This document shows positions 1 to 8,106 of a DNA stretch of 64,000 nucleotides, one piece after another. The position numbers and the translations under genes were made by a program. The DNA is taken from the NCBI GenBank assembly GCA_963791225.1, contig CAWBRV010000008.1, positions 62,001-126,000 on the forward strand, written 5' to 3'. The notes beneath the pieces were generated by a model. The model worked only from the letters and a program-made list of their open reading frames with translations, did no database searches and was not told where the DNA came from. Each line of letters begins with the position of its first letter. The first letter of the stretch is position 1. Origin of the DNA: PALSA-612 sp963791225 (GTDB lineage: Bacteria; Actinomycetota; Thermoleophilia; Gaiellales; Gaiellaceae).

Positions 1-57
1 CTCCTCGCAGACGGCGGCGAAGTCCACTTCGGGCCGGCGGCTCACCGTGGTGCGCAT
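1..57 (-). CDS. Partial CDS, start only (unknown)
   Basis: The minus strand shows an ATG (position 57) preceded by a purine-rich GAGAGGG, followed by 19 open codons that run off the window (MRTTVSRRPEVDFAAVCEE). It lies just downstream of, and in the same direction as, the tkt-tal-gnd unit. Too little protein is visible to name a family. The start and even the reality of the gene rest on the RBS-like sequence and the open frame only. Confidence 0.4.
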   Translation of the reverse strand, partial: MRTTVSRRPEVDFAAVCEE

Positions 58-95
58 GCCCTCTCTACGGCGCCGCCGCCGCCCGCGTCACACGG

Positions 96-689
96 CTACT
101 TGCCGTGCGCGACGACCTTCACCGGCGTCGCCTTCGACTTGGCGTCGAAGTGGACGATGAACGCACCGCCGTCCGTGATCCCGATGCCGTACGTGTTCGG
201 GCGTGCCTTTCCGGTCTTCAGGTCGAGCTTGAAGCAGCTGACGACGATGAAGGACTTGGTGCCGGTCTTCTGCTTGTTGATCGCGCAGGTGATTGCTGTC
301 CCTTTCACCGTCACGGCGTCGCCCGTCGTCAGGACGTGGAGGCTGGCCGTCGCGTGACGGACCACGGACGGCCTCCGGAAGACGACGCTCGGCGTGCCGT
401 TCGCCTTCACCTTGGCGATCACCGTCTGGCCGTTGACCGCCAGCGCGACGGCGTAGGTCCTCGGCACCGGCCCCTTGGCGCTCGCGAACGTGCAGCCGAC
501 GAGCTTCTGGCCGGGGATCAGCGTCTTCGAGATCTCGAGCGCGCACAGGATGTGCGTGTTCTTGACCGCGAACTCGTCGTGCAGCCCGAGCTGGACGACC
601 TTCTCCGAGCGGGCGGAGCCCGCGCCCGCGAGCACGAGCGCAACGGCCACACCGGCCAGCGCGGCGATGGACAGCTTCGTCGTCGTCAT
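96..689 (-). CDS. Small secreted protein, unknown function
   Basis: A 197-residue protein with a clear Sec signal: MTTTK, a hydrophobic stretch of about 18 residues rich in Ala/Val/Leu, then AGSARSEK. The rest is a soluble, beta-rich looking exported domain with three cysteines (in HILCALEIS, LVGCTFAS and AITCAINK) plus a fourth in VVSCFKLD, so disulphides are possible. I do not recognise a family. Its ATG overlaps the gnd stop by four bases (ATGA), so it is the last gene of the tkt-tal-gnd operon, but nothing in the sequence ties it to sugar metabolism. Confidence 0.8.
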   Translation of the reverse strand: MTTTKLSIAALAGVAVALVLAGAGSARSEKVVQLGLHDEFAVKNTHILCALEISKTLIPGQKLVGCTFASAKGPVPRTYAVALAVNGQTVIAKVKANGTPSVVFRRPSVVRHATASLHVLTTGDAVTVKGTAITCAINKQKTGTKSFIVVSCFKLDLKTGKARPNTYGIGITDGGAFIVHFDAKSKATPVKVVAHGK

Positions 690-1561
690 TCCCCCGTCCT
701 TTTGACGGCATGCCCGCCGAATTGATTGCGGAGCGCCGCGTTTACCTTGGCCGCGAACGACTCGTCCTGGCGCGACGCGAAGCGCGCGAACAGCGACATC
801 GTGATCACGGGTGCGGGCACGTCCTCGTCGATCGCAGCCTGCACAGTCCAGCGGCCCTCGCCCGAGTCCTGGACGTAGCCGCGGATCTGCTCCAGGCCCG
901 GGTCGTCGGCGAGAGCGCGCTCGAGCAGCTCGAGCAGCCAGCTCCGGACGACGGAGCCGTGCTGCCAGAGCGCCGCCAGCTGGCGCAGGTCGAGCTCGAA
1001 CTCGGAGGCGTTCATGATCTCGAATCCCTCGGCGAACGACTGCATGAGCCCGTACTCGATGCCGTTGTGGATCATCTTCGTGAAGTGGCCCGCGCCGGCG
1101 GCGCCGACATGGGCGTAGCCGCCGGGATCGGTGAGGTCGCGGCAGAGCGGCTCGATCACGGCAAAGGCATCTGGCTCGCCGCCGACCATGACGCAGTAGC
1201 CGCCCTCGAGCCCCCAGATCCCGCCAGAGACACCGGCGTCGAGATAGCGAATGCCCTTCTCCTTCGCCCCCGCCGCCCGGCGTTGCGAATCGCGGAAGTT
1301 CGAGTTGCCGCCGTCGACGAGCACGTCGCCCGGCTCGAGCAGGCCGAGCAGCGCCGTGTAGCTCTGCTCGGTCGCGTCGCCGGCGGGCACCATCATCCAG
1401 GCCACGCGCGGAGGCTCGAGCCTGGAGACGAGCTCCTCCAGCGAGGTCACGGTCCGCGCCGGGTCGGTGCGCGCGTACGTCTCGACCTCGTGGCCGTGGC
1501 GGCGCAGGCGCTCGGCCATGTTGCCGCCCATGCGGCCGAGTCCGACCATCCCGAGACGCAT
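686..1561 (-). CDS. gnd: 6-phosphogluconate dehydrogenase, decarboxylating (short form)
   Basis: Oxidises and decarboxylates 6-phosphogluconate to ribulose 5-phosphate in the oxidative pentose phosphate pathway (cytosol). The 291-residue chain starts MRLGMVGLGRMGGNMAERL, the Rossmann dinucleotide motif, and carries the substrate motif SGGIWGLEGGYCVMVGG and the catalytic KMIHNGIEYG segment. At about 290-300 residues it is the short GndA/YqeC type, often NAD-linked, rather than the 470-residue dimeric enzyme; cofactor use is inferred only. An upstream in-frame extension to 1924 runs into tal and lacks family similarity, so the ATG at 1561, two bases after the tal stop, is chosen. Confidence 0.93.
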   Translation of the reverse strand: MRLGMVGLGRMGGNMAERLRRHGHEVETYARTDPARTVTSLEELVSRLEPPRVAWMMVPAGDATEQSYTALLGLLEPGDVLVDGGNSNFRDSQRRAAGAKEKGIRYLDAGVSGGIWGLEGGYCVMVGGEPDAFAVIEPLCRDLTDPGGYAHVGAAGAGHFTKMIHNGIEYGLMQSFAEGFEIMNASEFELDLRQLAALWQHGSVVRSWLLELLERALADDPGLEQIRGYVQDSGEGRWTVQAAIDEDVPAPVITMSLFARFASRQDESFAAKVNAALRNQFGGHAVKRTGE

Positions 1562-1563
1562 GT

Positions 1564-2676
1564 CTACGCCGACACCAGCTCGCCGCGCTTGGCGCGAATG
1601 CCGTCGAGCAGCTCCTGGAAGGAGTCGTCGAACTTCTGCACGCCCTCCTCCTCGAGCGTCTCGGTCACGTCGTCGACGTCCACTCCGACGCGATCGAGCT
1701 CGCGGAGCAGCGACCGCGCCTCGTCGATCCCCTCCTCGAGCGTGAGCGCGACCGTGCCGTGGTCCTGGAACGCATCGACGGTCTCGAGCGGCATCGTGTT
1801 CACCGTCTCCGGCCCGATCAGGCTGTCCACGTAGAGCGTGTCCGGATAGTCCGGGTTCTTCGTCGACGTCGACGCCCACAGGCACCACTGCTTCGATGCG
1901 CCTTTCGAGGCGAGGAACTGCCACCGCTCGCCCGAAAAGACCTGCTGCCAGTTCTGGTAGGCGAGCCGGGCGTTGGCGACCGCGAGCTTGCCGCGCAGCC
2001 CGAGCGCGGCGTCGGTGCCGATCGCCTCGAGCCGCTTGTCGGCCTCCGTGTCGACGCGTGAGACGAAGAAGCTCGCGACCGACGCGACCTCGTGCGGGTC
2101 GCCGCCGGACGCCACGAGCCGCTCGAGCCCGCGGACATAGGCCTCCATCACCTCGCGGTGGCGTTGCAGCGAGAAGATCAGCGTCACGTTGATCGACTTG
2201 CCCGCCGCGATCATGTCCTCGATCGCCGGCAGGCCGGGCCGCGTCCCCGGGATCTTCACGTACAGGTTCGGCTTGTCGATCGACGCGTGAAGGCGCTTCG
2301 CCTGGTCGAACGTCGCCTCGGTGTCGTAGGCGAGGGTCGGGTCGACCTCGATCGACACGTAGCCGCGCAGCCCCGCGCCGTCGTCCCAGACGTCGCTCAT
2401 CAGGTCGCAGGCCGCGGACACGTCATGCGAGGCAAGGGCGATGAAGATCTCCTTCGGGTCGTCCTCCGTGCCGAGCAGCTCCTTCAGCTGCCCGTCGTAG
2501 CGCGCGCCTTCGGCGAGCGCCTTCTGGAAGATGCTCGGGTTCGAGGTGACGCCCGTAACGGCGTCGTCGGCCATCAGCTTCGCGAGCTGCCCACTCTCGA
2601 GCATCTCGCGCGAGAGCGAGTCGATCCAGACCGACTGGCCGAGGCCAGAGAGCTTGTGGAGGTTCGATTCAGACAC
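1564..2676 (-). CDS. tal: Transaldolase
   Basis: Transfers dihydroxyacetone units between sugar phosphates in the non-oxidative pentose phosphate pathway. The 370-residue protein begins SESNLHKLSGLGQSVWID, has the TSNPSIF motif near residue 50, and the Schiff-base lysine motif YVKIPGT followed by INVTLIFS. The length matches the long actinobacterial transaldolases. The GTG at 2676 is chosen because an AAAGGA sits 8-9 bases upstream and because it overlaps the tkt stop by 8 bases, implying translational coupling. Order tkt-tal-gnd places it in a pentose phosphate operon. Confidence 0.95.
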   Translation of the reverse strand: MSESNLHKLSGLGQSVWIDSLSREMLESGQLAKLMADDAVTGVTSNPSIFQKALAEGARYDGQLKELLGTEDDPKEIFIALASHDVSAACDLMSDVWDDGAGLRGYVSIEVDPTLAYDTEATFDQAKRLHASIDKPNLYVKIPGTRPGLPAIEDMIAAGKSINVTLIFSLQRHREVMEAYVRGLERLVASGGDPHEVASVASFFVSRVDTEADKRLEAIGTDAALGLRGKLAVANARLAYQNWQQVFSGERWQFLASKGASKQWCLWASTSTKNPDYPDTLYVDSLIGPETVNTMPLETVDAFQDHGTVALTLEEGIDEARSLLRELDRVGVDVDDVTETLEEEGVQKFDDSFQELLDGIRAKRGELVSA

Positions 2677-4687
2677 GTTGTCCGTTCCTTTCCAGCACCG
2701 CAGTCGCGCGGGCGACCACGTTGTCGACGGAGTAGCCGAGCTCGGCCATGACCGTGGGGCCCGGCGCCGAGGCGCCGAAGCGGTCGAGCGCGAGCGAGTC
2801 GCCGTTGTCGCCGACCCAGCGCTCCCAGCCCTGCGCGACGCCGGCCTCGACCGACAGCCGCGCCCGCACCTCGGGCGGCAGCACCTCGTCGCGGTAGGAC
2901 TGCGGCTGCTCCTCGAACAGCTCCCAGCACGGCATCGAGACGACACGAACGCCGGTGCCGTTCTCGGCCGCGATCTTCCGGCCGGCGTCGAGCGCGAGCG
3001 CGACTTCGGAGCCGGTCGCGATCATGATCAGGTCGGGGTCGCCCGATCCCCAGAGCACGTAGGCGCCCTGCTCGACACCGGACGCGGCCCCGAGCTCCGA
3101 GCGGTCGAGTGTCGGCACCTTCTGCCGCGTGAGCGAGAGGGCGACGGGCCCGTCCTCGCGCGCGAGGGCGACCTTCCAGGCGTAGGCGGTCTCGTTCGCG
3201 TCCGCGGGCCGGATGAACCAGAGATTCGGGATGGCGCGCAGCGCCGCGTAGTGCTCGACGGGCTGGTGCGTCGGGCCGTCCTCGCCGAGCCCGATCGAGT
3301 CGTGCGTCCACGCCCAGACGACCGGCAGGTGCGTGAGCGCCGAGAGGCGCACCGAGGGCCGCATGTAGTCGGAGAAGACGAGAAAGGTCGAGCCGTACGG
3401 CTTGACGATGCCGCCGTGCAGCGCGAGGCCGTTGACGATCGAGCCCATGCCGTGCTCGCGGATGCCGAAGGCGATGTTCCGCCCCGCATGCGTCGCCGAG
3501 TAGACGCCGGCACCCTCGAACTCCGTCTTCGTCGACTCGACCAGGTCGGCCGCGCCGCCGAGCATCGTCGGCACATACGGCTTGAGCGCCTGCATGACCT
3601 TCTTGCCCGCGTCACGCGTTGCCATGTCGTCGCCCGGCTCGAAGGTCGGTAGCGCGTCCTCGTACCCCGGCCGTGGCCGGCCGGTGTGCACCTGGTCCCA
3701 GTCGGCGCGTGCCTCGGGGAACACGTCGCTCCACGCTTCGAAGCGCTTCTGCCAGTCGGACTCGAGCTCGGCACCGCGCTCCTTCTGGCTCATGTGCTCG
3801 TAGACGCCGTCCGGGACGACGAAGTGCTCGTCCGGATCCCAGCCGAGCACCTCCTTCGTCGCACGCACCTCGTCCTCGCCGAGCGGGCTGCCGTGCGCCT
3901 TTGCCGTGTCGATCGCGTGTGGCGCGGGATAGGCGATGTGCGTGTGGGCGACGATCAGGCTGGGCCGCTCGGCCTCGTGCTGTGCAGCCGTGTACGCGGC
4001 GCGTAACTCCTCGAGGTCGTTCACGTCGTGGACGTGCTGGACGTGCCAGCCGTACGCCTCGAAGCGGGCGCCCTTGTCCTCGACGGAGAACGAGAGCGCC
4101 GTCGTGCCGTCGATCGTGATCCGGTTGTCGTCGTAGAGATAGATCAGCTTCCCGAGACCGAGGTGGCCTGCGATCGACGCCGCCTCGGAGGCGACGCCCT
4201 CCATCAGGTCGCCGTCGGAGCAGATCGCGTAGACGTGGTGGTCGACGATCTCGTGGTGCGGCCGGTTGTAGCGCTGCGCGAGGAAGCGCTCGGCGAGCCC
4301 GAACCCGACGCCGTTCGCCACGCCCTGCCCGAGCGGGCCGGTGGTCGTCTCGACCCCGGCCGTCAGGAAGTGCTCCGGGTGCCCGGGCGTCCGCGAGCCC
4401 CACTGGCGAAACTGCTTCAGGTCGTCCAGGGACAGGTCGTATCCGGCCAGGTGCAACGCGGCGTACTGGAGGATGCAGGCGTGCCCGGCCGAGAGCACGA
4501 ACCGGTCGCGATCGGGCCAGGCGGGGTCCGTCGGGTTGTGCCGGAGCAGCTCCGTGTAGATCAGGTAGGCGACCGGCGCGAGCGCCATCGCCGTGCCCGG
4601 ATGCCCGGCGTTCGCCTTCTGGACCGAGTCCATCGCGAGCACGCGAATGGTGTCGATCGACCGCCGTTCGACGTCGGACTGCGCCAC
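2669..4687 (-). CDS. tkt: Transketolase
   Basis: Thiamine diphosphate-dependent transfer of two-carbon ketol groups; links the pentose phosphate pathway to glycolysis. Visible landmarks are NAGHPGTAMALAP near the N-terminus, the TPP motif CSDGDLMEGVASEAASIAG, GIREHGMGSIVNG and the C-terminal transketolase domain. With the GTG at 4687 the protein is 672 residues, the usual size. That start lies 7 nt downstream of a TATCGT -10 candidate, which suggests a leaderless transcript; the alternative ATG at 4771 adds 28 residues with no family similarity. First gene of the tkt-tal-gnd operon. Confidence 0.95.
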   Translation of the reverse strand: MAQSDVERRSIDTIRVLAMDSVQKANAGHPGTAMALAPVAYLIYTELLRHNPTDPAWPDRDRFVLSAGHACILQYAALHLAGYDLSLDDLKQFRQWGSRTPGHPEHFLTAGVETTTGPLGQGVANGVGFGLAERFLAQRYNRPHHEIVDHHVYAICSDGDLMEGVASEAASIAGHLGLGKLIYLYDDNRITIDGTTALSFSVEDKGARFEAYGWHVQHVHDVNDLEELRAAYTAAQHEAERPSLIVAHTHIAYPAPHAIDTAKAHGSPLGEDEVRATKEVLGWDPDEHFVVPDGVYEHMSQKERGAELESDWQKRFEAWSDVFPEARADWDQVHTGRPRPGYEDALPTFEPGDDMATRDAGKKVMQALKPYVPTMLGGAADLVESTKTEFEGAGVYSATHAGRNIAFGIREHGMGSIVNGLALHGGIVKPYGSTFLVFSDYMRPSVRLSALTHLPVVWAWTHDSIGLGEDGPTHQPVEHYAALRAIPNLWFIRPADANETAYAWKVALAREDGPVALSLTRQKVPTLDRSELGAASGVEQGAYVLWGSGDPDLIMIATGSEVALALDAGRKIAAENGTGVRVVSMPCWELFEEQPQSYRDEVLPPEVRARLSVEAGVAQGWERWVGDNGDSLALDRFGASAPGPTVMAELGYSVDNVVARATAVLERNGQRV

Positions 4688-4694
4688 ACCGCGA

Positions 4695-4700
4695 ACGATA
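4695..4700 (-). promoter_or_regulatory. -10 element of a leaderless tkt promoter
   Basis: Minus-strand TATCGT followed by 7 nt and the tkt GTG. No convincing -35 was seen. The spacing fits a leaderless mRNA and is one of many such cases in this window. Confidence 0.45.
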
Positions 4701-4750
4701 CGCGCTCGGCAGCGAGTCTCGACCGGCGTGCAGGCGCAGCCGGTTCCGGC

Positions 4751-4866
4751 CGTGTCCGAAACGGCCCGCACCCAATGGGCGGGGCGTCGTCCCGCCGCCC
4801 TCGCCGAAGACGATACCGGCGAGTTCGTGTCGTGTCAGTGCCGATTCCGTGCCGATTTTCCTCGCC
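4751..4866. repeat. Dispersed intergenic repeat, copy A
   Basis: This stretch between tkt and the ABC-F gene matches, on the opposite strand, the trpD-trpC gap at 63346-63477. Shared blocks include a GC palindrome around GGCGGGGCGTCGTCCCGCC, then ACGATACCG and a repeated TGCCGATT. Both copies are intergenic and of similar order and spacing, so this is a dispersed non-coding element rather than chance. Function unknown. Confidence 0.65.
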
Positions 4867-4873
4867 GCGGCAC

Positions 4874-4990
4874 GGCGTCGAAGGCATCGTCGCGGCAAGA
4901 GCACGACCGGGCCGCGACGATTCTTTCTCGCCCCGGGGAAGGCGTCGAAGGCATCGTCGCGGCAAAGGCAAGATCGGGCCGCGACGATTT
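4874..4990. repeat. Two tandem hairpin repeats (67-bp period)
   Basis: Two direct repeats starting at 4874 and 4941 share 24 identical bases, a diverged 12-base centre, then 14 identical bases. Each contains an 11-bp inverted repeat, ATCGTCGCGGC ... GCCGCGACGAT, with a 14-base loop. They lie between the -10 elements of the divergent tkt and ABC-F genes, so they are probably not transcribed leader but a DNA element or part of the neighbouring dispersed repeat. Confidence 0.65.
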
Positions 4991-5000
4991 TCGACTGCAC

Positions 5001-5006
5001 TACGCT
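5001..5006 (+). promoter_or_regulatory. -10 element of ABC-F gene
   Basis: TACGCT sits 9 nt before the ATG at 5016. No Shine-Dalgarno sequence is visible, so a leaderless transcript is likely. Confidence 0.4.
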
Positions 5007-5015
5007 TGACGTGAC

Positions 5016-6905
5016 ATGGCAGTCGTGATCGCGTCCAATCTGCGCAAGGAGCTCGGCGGCTCGGTGCTGTTCGACGGGGTCTCGTTCAAGGTCGAGCGCG
5101 GCGAGCGTCTCGCGCTGTCCGGCCCGAACGGGGCCGGGAAGACCACCCTGCTCCGCATCCTGGCCGCGCAGACGGAGCTGCACGGCGGCGAGCTCGTCTT
5201 CTCGAAGGGCACCCGCATCGCGTTGCACGACCAGCGCCCGCCGCTCCATCTCGACCTGTCCCTCCGGGACTACGTCCTCGGCGGCGCGGCCGACCTCGTG
5301 GCGCTCGAGCAGGAGCTGCGCCGCCTCGAGACCGCGATGGGCGAGGGCGCCCACGACCCGGCGACGATGCGTCGGTACTCGGAAGCCGTCGCTCGACTCG
5401 AGCACGCGGGCGGATGGGACTGGCGCTCGCGCACGACCGCCGTCGTCCGCGGGCTCGGGTTCACGGAGGCTGACCTCGATCGCCGGCTCGACACGTTCTC
5501 GGGCGGCGAGCTCACCCGCGCCTCACTCGGCCGCGCGCTTGCGGGGGATCCCGACCTGCTCCTCCTCGACGAGCCGACGAACCACCTCGACGTGGCCAAC
5601 CTCGAGTGGCTCGAGACGACGCTCACCTCACTCGACGCCGCCGTGATCCTTGTCGCGCACGATCGCTGGTTCCTCGAGGCCGTGACCACGGCCGTCCTCG
5701 AGCTCGAAGGCGGCCGTTCGCTCTACTTCGCAGGCCCCTGGCACGAATGGCGACGCGAGAAGGCGGCGCGCGCCCTCTCGGCCGGCAAGGCGATCCAGCG
5801 TTACGACGCGGACATCGCGCGCCTGGAGCGCTTCGTGGAGCGGTTCCGCTACAAGAAGTCGAAGGCGAGGCAGGCCCAGGCCAAGCTCACGCACATCGAC
5901 CGGCTCGCCGGGGAGCGGGCGCAGAAGTCGGCCGAGCTCGACTCGCTGACACTCCAGGGGCGCACGCTCGGCTTCGAGTTCCTCGACCCGCCGCGAAGCG
6001 GCCGCGTCGTGATCGACGTGACGAATCTGGATCTGTCCGCCGGGACCAAGCACCTGCTGTCCGGCGTCTCGTTCGGACTCGACCGGGGAGAGCACGTTGC
6101 GCTCGTCGGCCCGAACGGGTCGGGGAAGACGACGCTGCTCGAGACGCTCCTCAACCGGCAGCTCGGCCACGGCGTCGTGCCGGCGTACTTCTCGCAGCAG
6201 GAGGCGGAGCTGGACGAGCGCGGCAACGTGCTCGACTGCATCCAGTCGATGACCGGTCTGTCGAGGCCGAACGCGCAGAACCTCCTCGGCCGGTTCCTCT
6301 TCTCCGGCTGGGACGAGCATCAGAAGGCGGTCACGGTGCTCTCCGGGGGCGAGCGCCGGCGGCTCGCGCTGGCGGCAGTCGTCGCGTCCGGCGCGAACTT
6401 CCTCGTTCTCGACGAGCCCACGAATCACCTCGACCTCGAGAGCCGCGAAGCGCTCGAGGACGCGCTGCGGGCGTATCCCGGGACGGTGTTGCTGGTTTCG
6501 CACGACCGCGCGCTCCTGGACGCCGTCGCACAGAGGACGCTCGCCATCGAGGACCACCGGCTCAACGCGTATGACGGCGGCTGGGCCGACTACGTCCGGC
6601 GCCGCGACGAGCGGCTAGCGTCCGCCCGGGACGTGTCGGAGGGACAGTCCCCCGGCCGTGTCCGCAAGGAGCAGCCGCCGGTGCCCGCTCCGTCACCGGC
6701 GCCGCGCAAGCCGCGCCGCCCCCGCGAGCTCGACCGCATCGAGGCCGAGATCGAGGCGAAGGAGCACGCGGTCGCGGAGCTCGAGCGCAAGCTCGCCGAT
6801 GACTGGGCGAACGTCGACGCTGTCACCGCCTATCGCCGCGCGCGCGAGGAACTGGAAGCGCTCTTCGAGCGCTGGGAGTCGCTGGTCGAGTCGGCCCAGG
6901 CCTGA
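5016..6905 (+). CDS. ABC-F family ATPase (Uup/EttA-like)
   Basis: Cytosolic protein with two ABC ATPase domains and no membrane segments, the ABC-F layout; these act on the ribosome in translation or in antibiotic protection. Domain 1 has Walker A GPNGAGKTT (about residue 37), signature FSGGELTRA and Walker B LLLDEPTNHLD; domain 2 has GPNGSGKTT, LSGGERRRL and LVLDEPTNHLD. The linker between them is basic and helical (RFRYKKSKARQAQAK). The last 90 residues are a Pro-rich linker and a coiled coil, as in Uup. 629 residues. Divergent from tkt. Whether it is a housekeeping or a resistance ABC-F cannot be told from the sequence. Confidence 0.9.
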   Translation: MAVVIASNLRKELGGSVLFDGVSFKVERGERLALSGPNGAGKTTLLRILAAQTELHGGELVFSKGTRIALHDQRPPLHLDLSLRDYVLGGAADLVALEQELRRLETAMGEGAHDPATMRRYSEAVARLEHAGGWDWRSRTTAVVRGLGFTEADLDRRLDTFSGGELTRASLGRALAGDPDLLLLDEPTNHLDVANLEWLETTLTSLDAAVILVAHDRWFLEAVTTAVLELEGGRSLYFAGPWHEWRREKAARALSAGKAIQRYDADIARLERFVERFRYKKSKARQAQAKLTHIDRLAGERAQKSAELDSLTLQGRTLGFEFLDPPRSGRVVIDVTNLDLSAGTKHLLSGVSFGLDRGEHVALVGPNGSGKTTLLETLLNRQLGHGVVPAYFSQQEAELDERGNVLDCIQSMTGLSRPNAQNLLGRFLFSGWDEHQKAVTVLSGGERRRLALAAVVASGANFLVLDEPTNHLDLESREALEDALRAYPGTVLLVSHDRALLDAVAQRTLAIEDHRLNAYDGGWADYVRRRDERLASARDVSEGQSPGRVRKEQPPVPAPSPAPRKPRRPRELDRIEAEIEAKEHAVAELERKLADDWANVDAVTAYRRAREELEALFERWESLVESAQA

Positions 6906-6981
6906 AGCACCTCGTCTGTCGACACCTCATCGTTCGGGGCACCCCAGCCCACCACCCACGTTTGATCGTAATCCGAAAAGT

Positions 6982-7021
6982 GTCACGTGTCCGTGACGCA
7001 GGCGTGACGAATCTGTAGAAA
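6982..7021 (+). promoter_or_regulatory. Palindrome plus leaderless promoter of M20 peptidase
   Basis: GTCACG-TGTC-CGTGAC (6982-6997) is followed by a third CGTGAC half-site at 7003-7008 and by TAGAAA (7016-7021), 8 nt before the ATG at 7030. A GTGACG at 6993 is 17 nt upstream of TAGAAA and could be the -35, so the palindrome would cover the promoter. The same palindrome with a different 4-nt loop recurs at 55454-55469. Confidence 0.4.
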
Positions 7022-7029
7022 GCTGGGGC

Positions 7030-8106
7030 ATGCCGACCGAGCCGATCACGCTGCTGCGCGAGCTCGTCGAGATCGAGTCGCCGACGTACTCGCCGGGCGT
7101 GCGACGGGTCGCCGCGCGGATGGCCGAGGAGCTCGAGGAGCTCGGCGGCGCCGTCAAGATGCTCGACGGCGATCACGTCGTCGCCAACCTCGACGGCGAG
7201 GGCCGGCCGCTGCTCCTGCTCGGCCATACGGACACGGTGTGGGAGGAGGGCACGCTCGCGACCATGCCGTTCCGGATCGAGGGCGGGCTCGCATTCGGTC
7301 CAGGCGTCTACGACATGAAGGGCTGCCTCGTCGTGATGCTCGAGGCGATCCGCGCGGCGAGCCCTGCTCGGCGAGCGCTTCGCGTCTTCCTGACCGCGGA
7401 CGAGGAGCACGGGAGCCGCACGGCGCGCGAGGCCATGGGCGAGGCCGCGACCGGCGCCGCCGCGGCGCTCGTCGTCGAGCCGCCCACGAACCACGGGAAC
7501 CTGAAGACCGCCCGCAAGGGGCTCGGCCGTTTCCACGTCGCGATTACCGGTCGTCCCGCGCACGCCGGCACGAACCTGATCGACGGCGCGAGCGCGGTCG
7601 AGGAGCTCGCGCACCAGATCCTCCGCCTGCACCAGCTCACCGACCGCGACCGCGGCATCTCCGTCAACGTCGGCGTCGTCCACGGCGGCACGCGCGAGAA
7701 CGTCGTCGCCGCCTACGCGGACGCTCGGCTCGACGTGCGGGTCTCGCAGCGCGCCGACCTCGAGCGGCTGGAGCGCATCCTCCGCGGCCTCGAGCCGACG
7801 ATCGCGGGAACGTCGATCGAGGTCGACGGCGAGTGGACGCGGCCGCCGCTCGAGCGTTCCGAGGGCGGCGGCCGGCTGTTCGCCCGCGCCAGGGCGATCG
7901 GGCTTGGACTCGGGCTCGACCTGAAGGAGGCGTCCTCCGGCGGCGGCTCGGACGGCAACCTCGTCGGCGCGCTCGGCCTTCCCGTGCTCGACGGTCTCGG
8001 CGCCGAAGGTAAGGGCGCGCACGCTCACGACGAGCAGATCCGCATCGACGCGCTGCCGGTCCGGGCGCAACTCCTCGCCGGCCTGCTCGAGAACCCGGGC
8101 CTCTAG
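7030..8106 (+). CDS. M20 family metallopeptidase (carboxypeptidase G2-like)
   Basis: Zinc-dependent hydrolase of the M20/M18/M28 superfamily, acting on an amide or peptide bond of small substrates. Metal and catalytic motifs are visible in order: GHTDTV (about residue 65), GPGVYDMKG, ADEEHGS, the dimerisation-lid region GRPAHAG and the C-terminal GGGSDGN and HAHDE. 358 residues, no signal peptide, so cytosolic. Closest in feel to the carboxypeptidase G2/ArgE group; the substrate is not determinable. The next gene starts directly after its stop, so the two are co-transcribed. Confidence 0.85.
   Translation: MPTEPITLLRELVEIESPTYSPGVRRVAARMAEELEELGGAVKMLDGDHVVANLDGEGRPLLLLGHTDTVWEEGTLATMPFRIEGGLAFGPGVYDMKGCLVVMLEAIRAASPARRALRVFLTADEEHGSRTAREAMGEAATGAAAALVVEPPTNHGNLKTARKGLGRFHVAITGRPAHAGTNLIDGASAVEELAHQILRLHQLTDRDRGISVNVGVVHGGTRENVVAAYADARLDVRVSQRADLERLERILRGLEPTIAGTSIEVDGEWTRPPLERSEGGGRLFARARAIGLGLGLDLKEASSGGGSDGNLVGALGLPVLDGLGAEGKGAHAHDEQIRIDALPVRAQLLAGLLENPGL

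Noticed and set aside
4874..4990. Transcription attenuator of the ABC-F gene
   Set aside because: The likely -10 (TACGCT, 5001-5006) lies downstream of both hairpins, so they would not be in the ABC-F transcript.
6642..6656. GAGGGACAGTCCC palindrome shared with 54072-54086
   Set aside because: Both copies lie inside coding sequence (ABC-F linker and HisIE N-terminus); 13 bases is too short to claim a family without a genome count.
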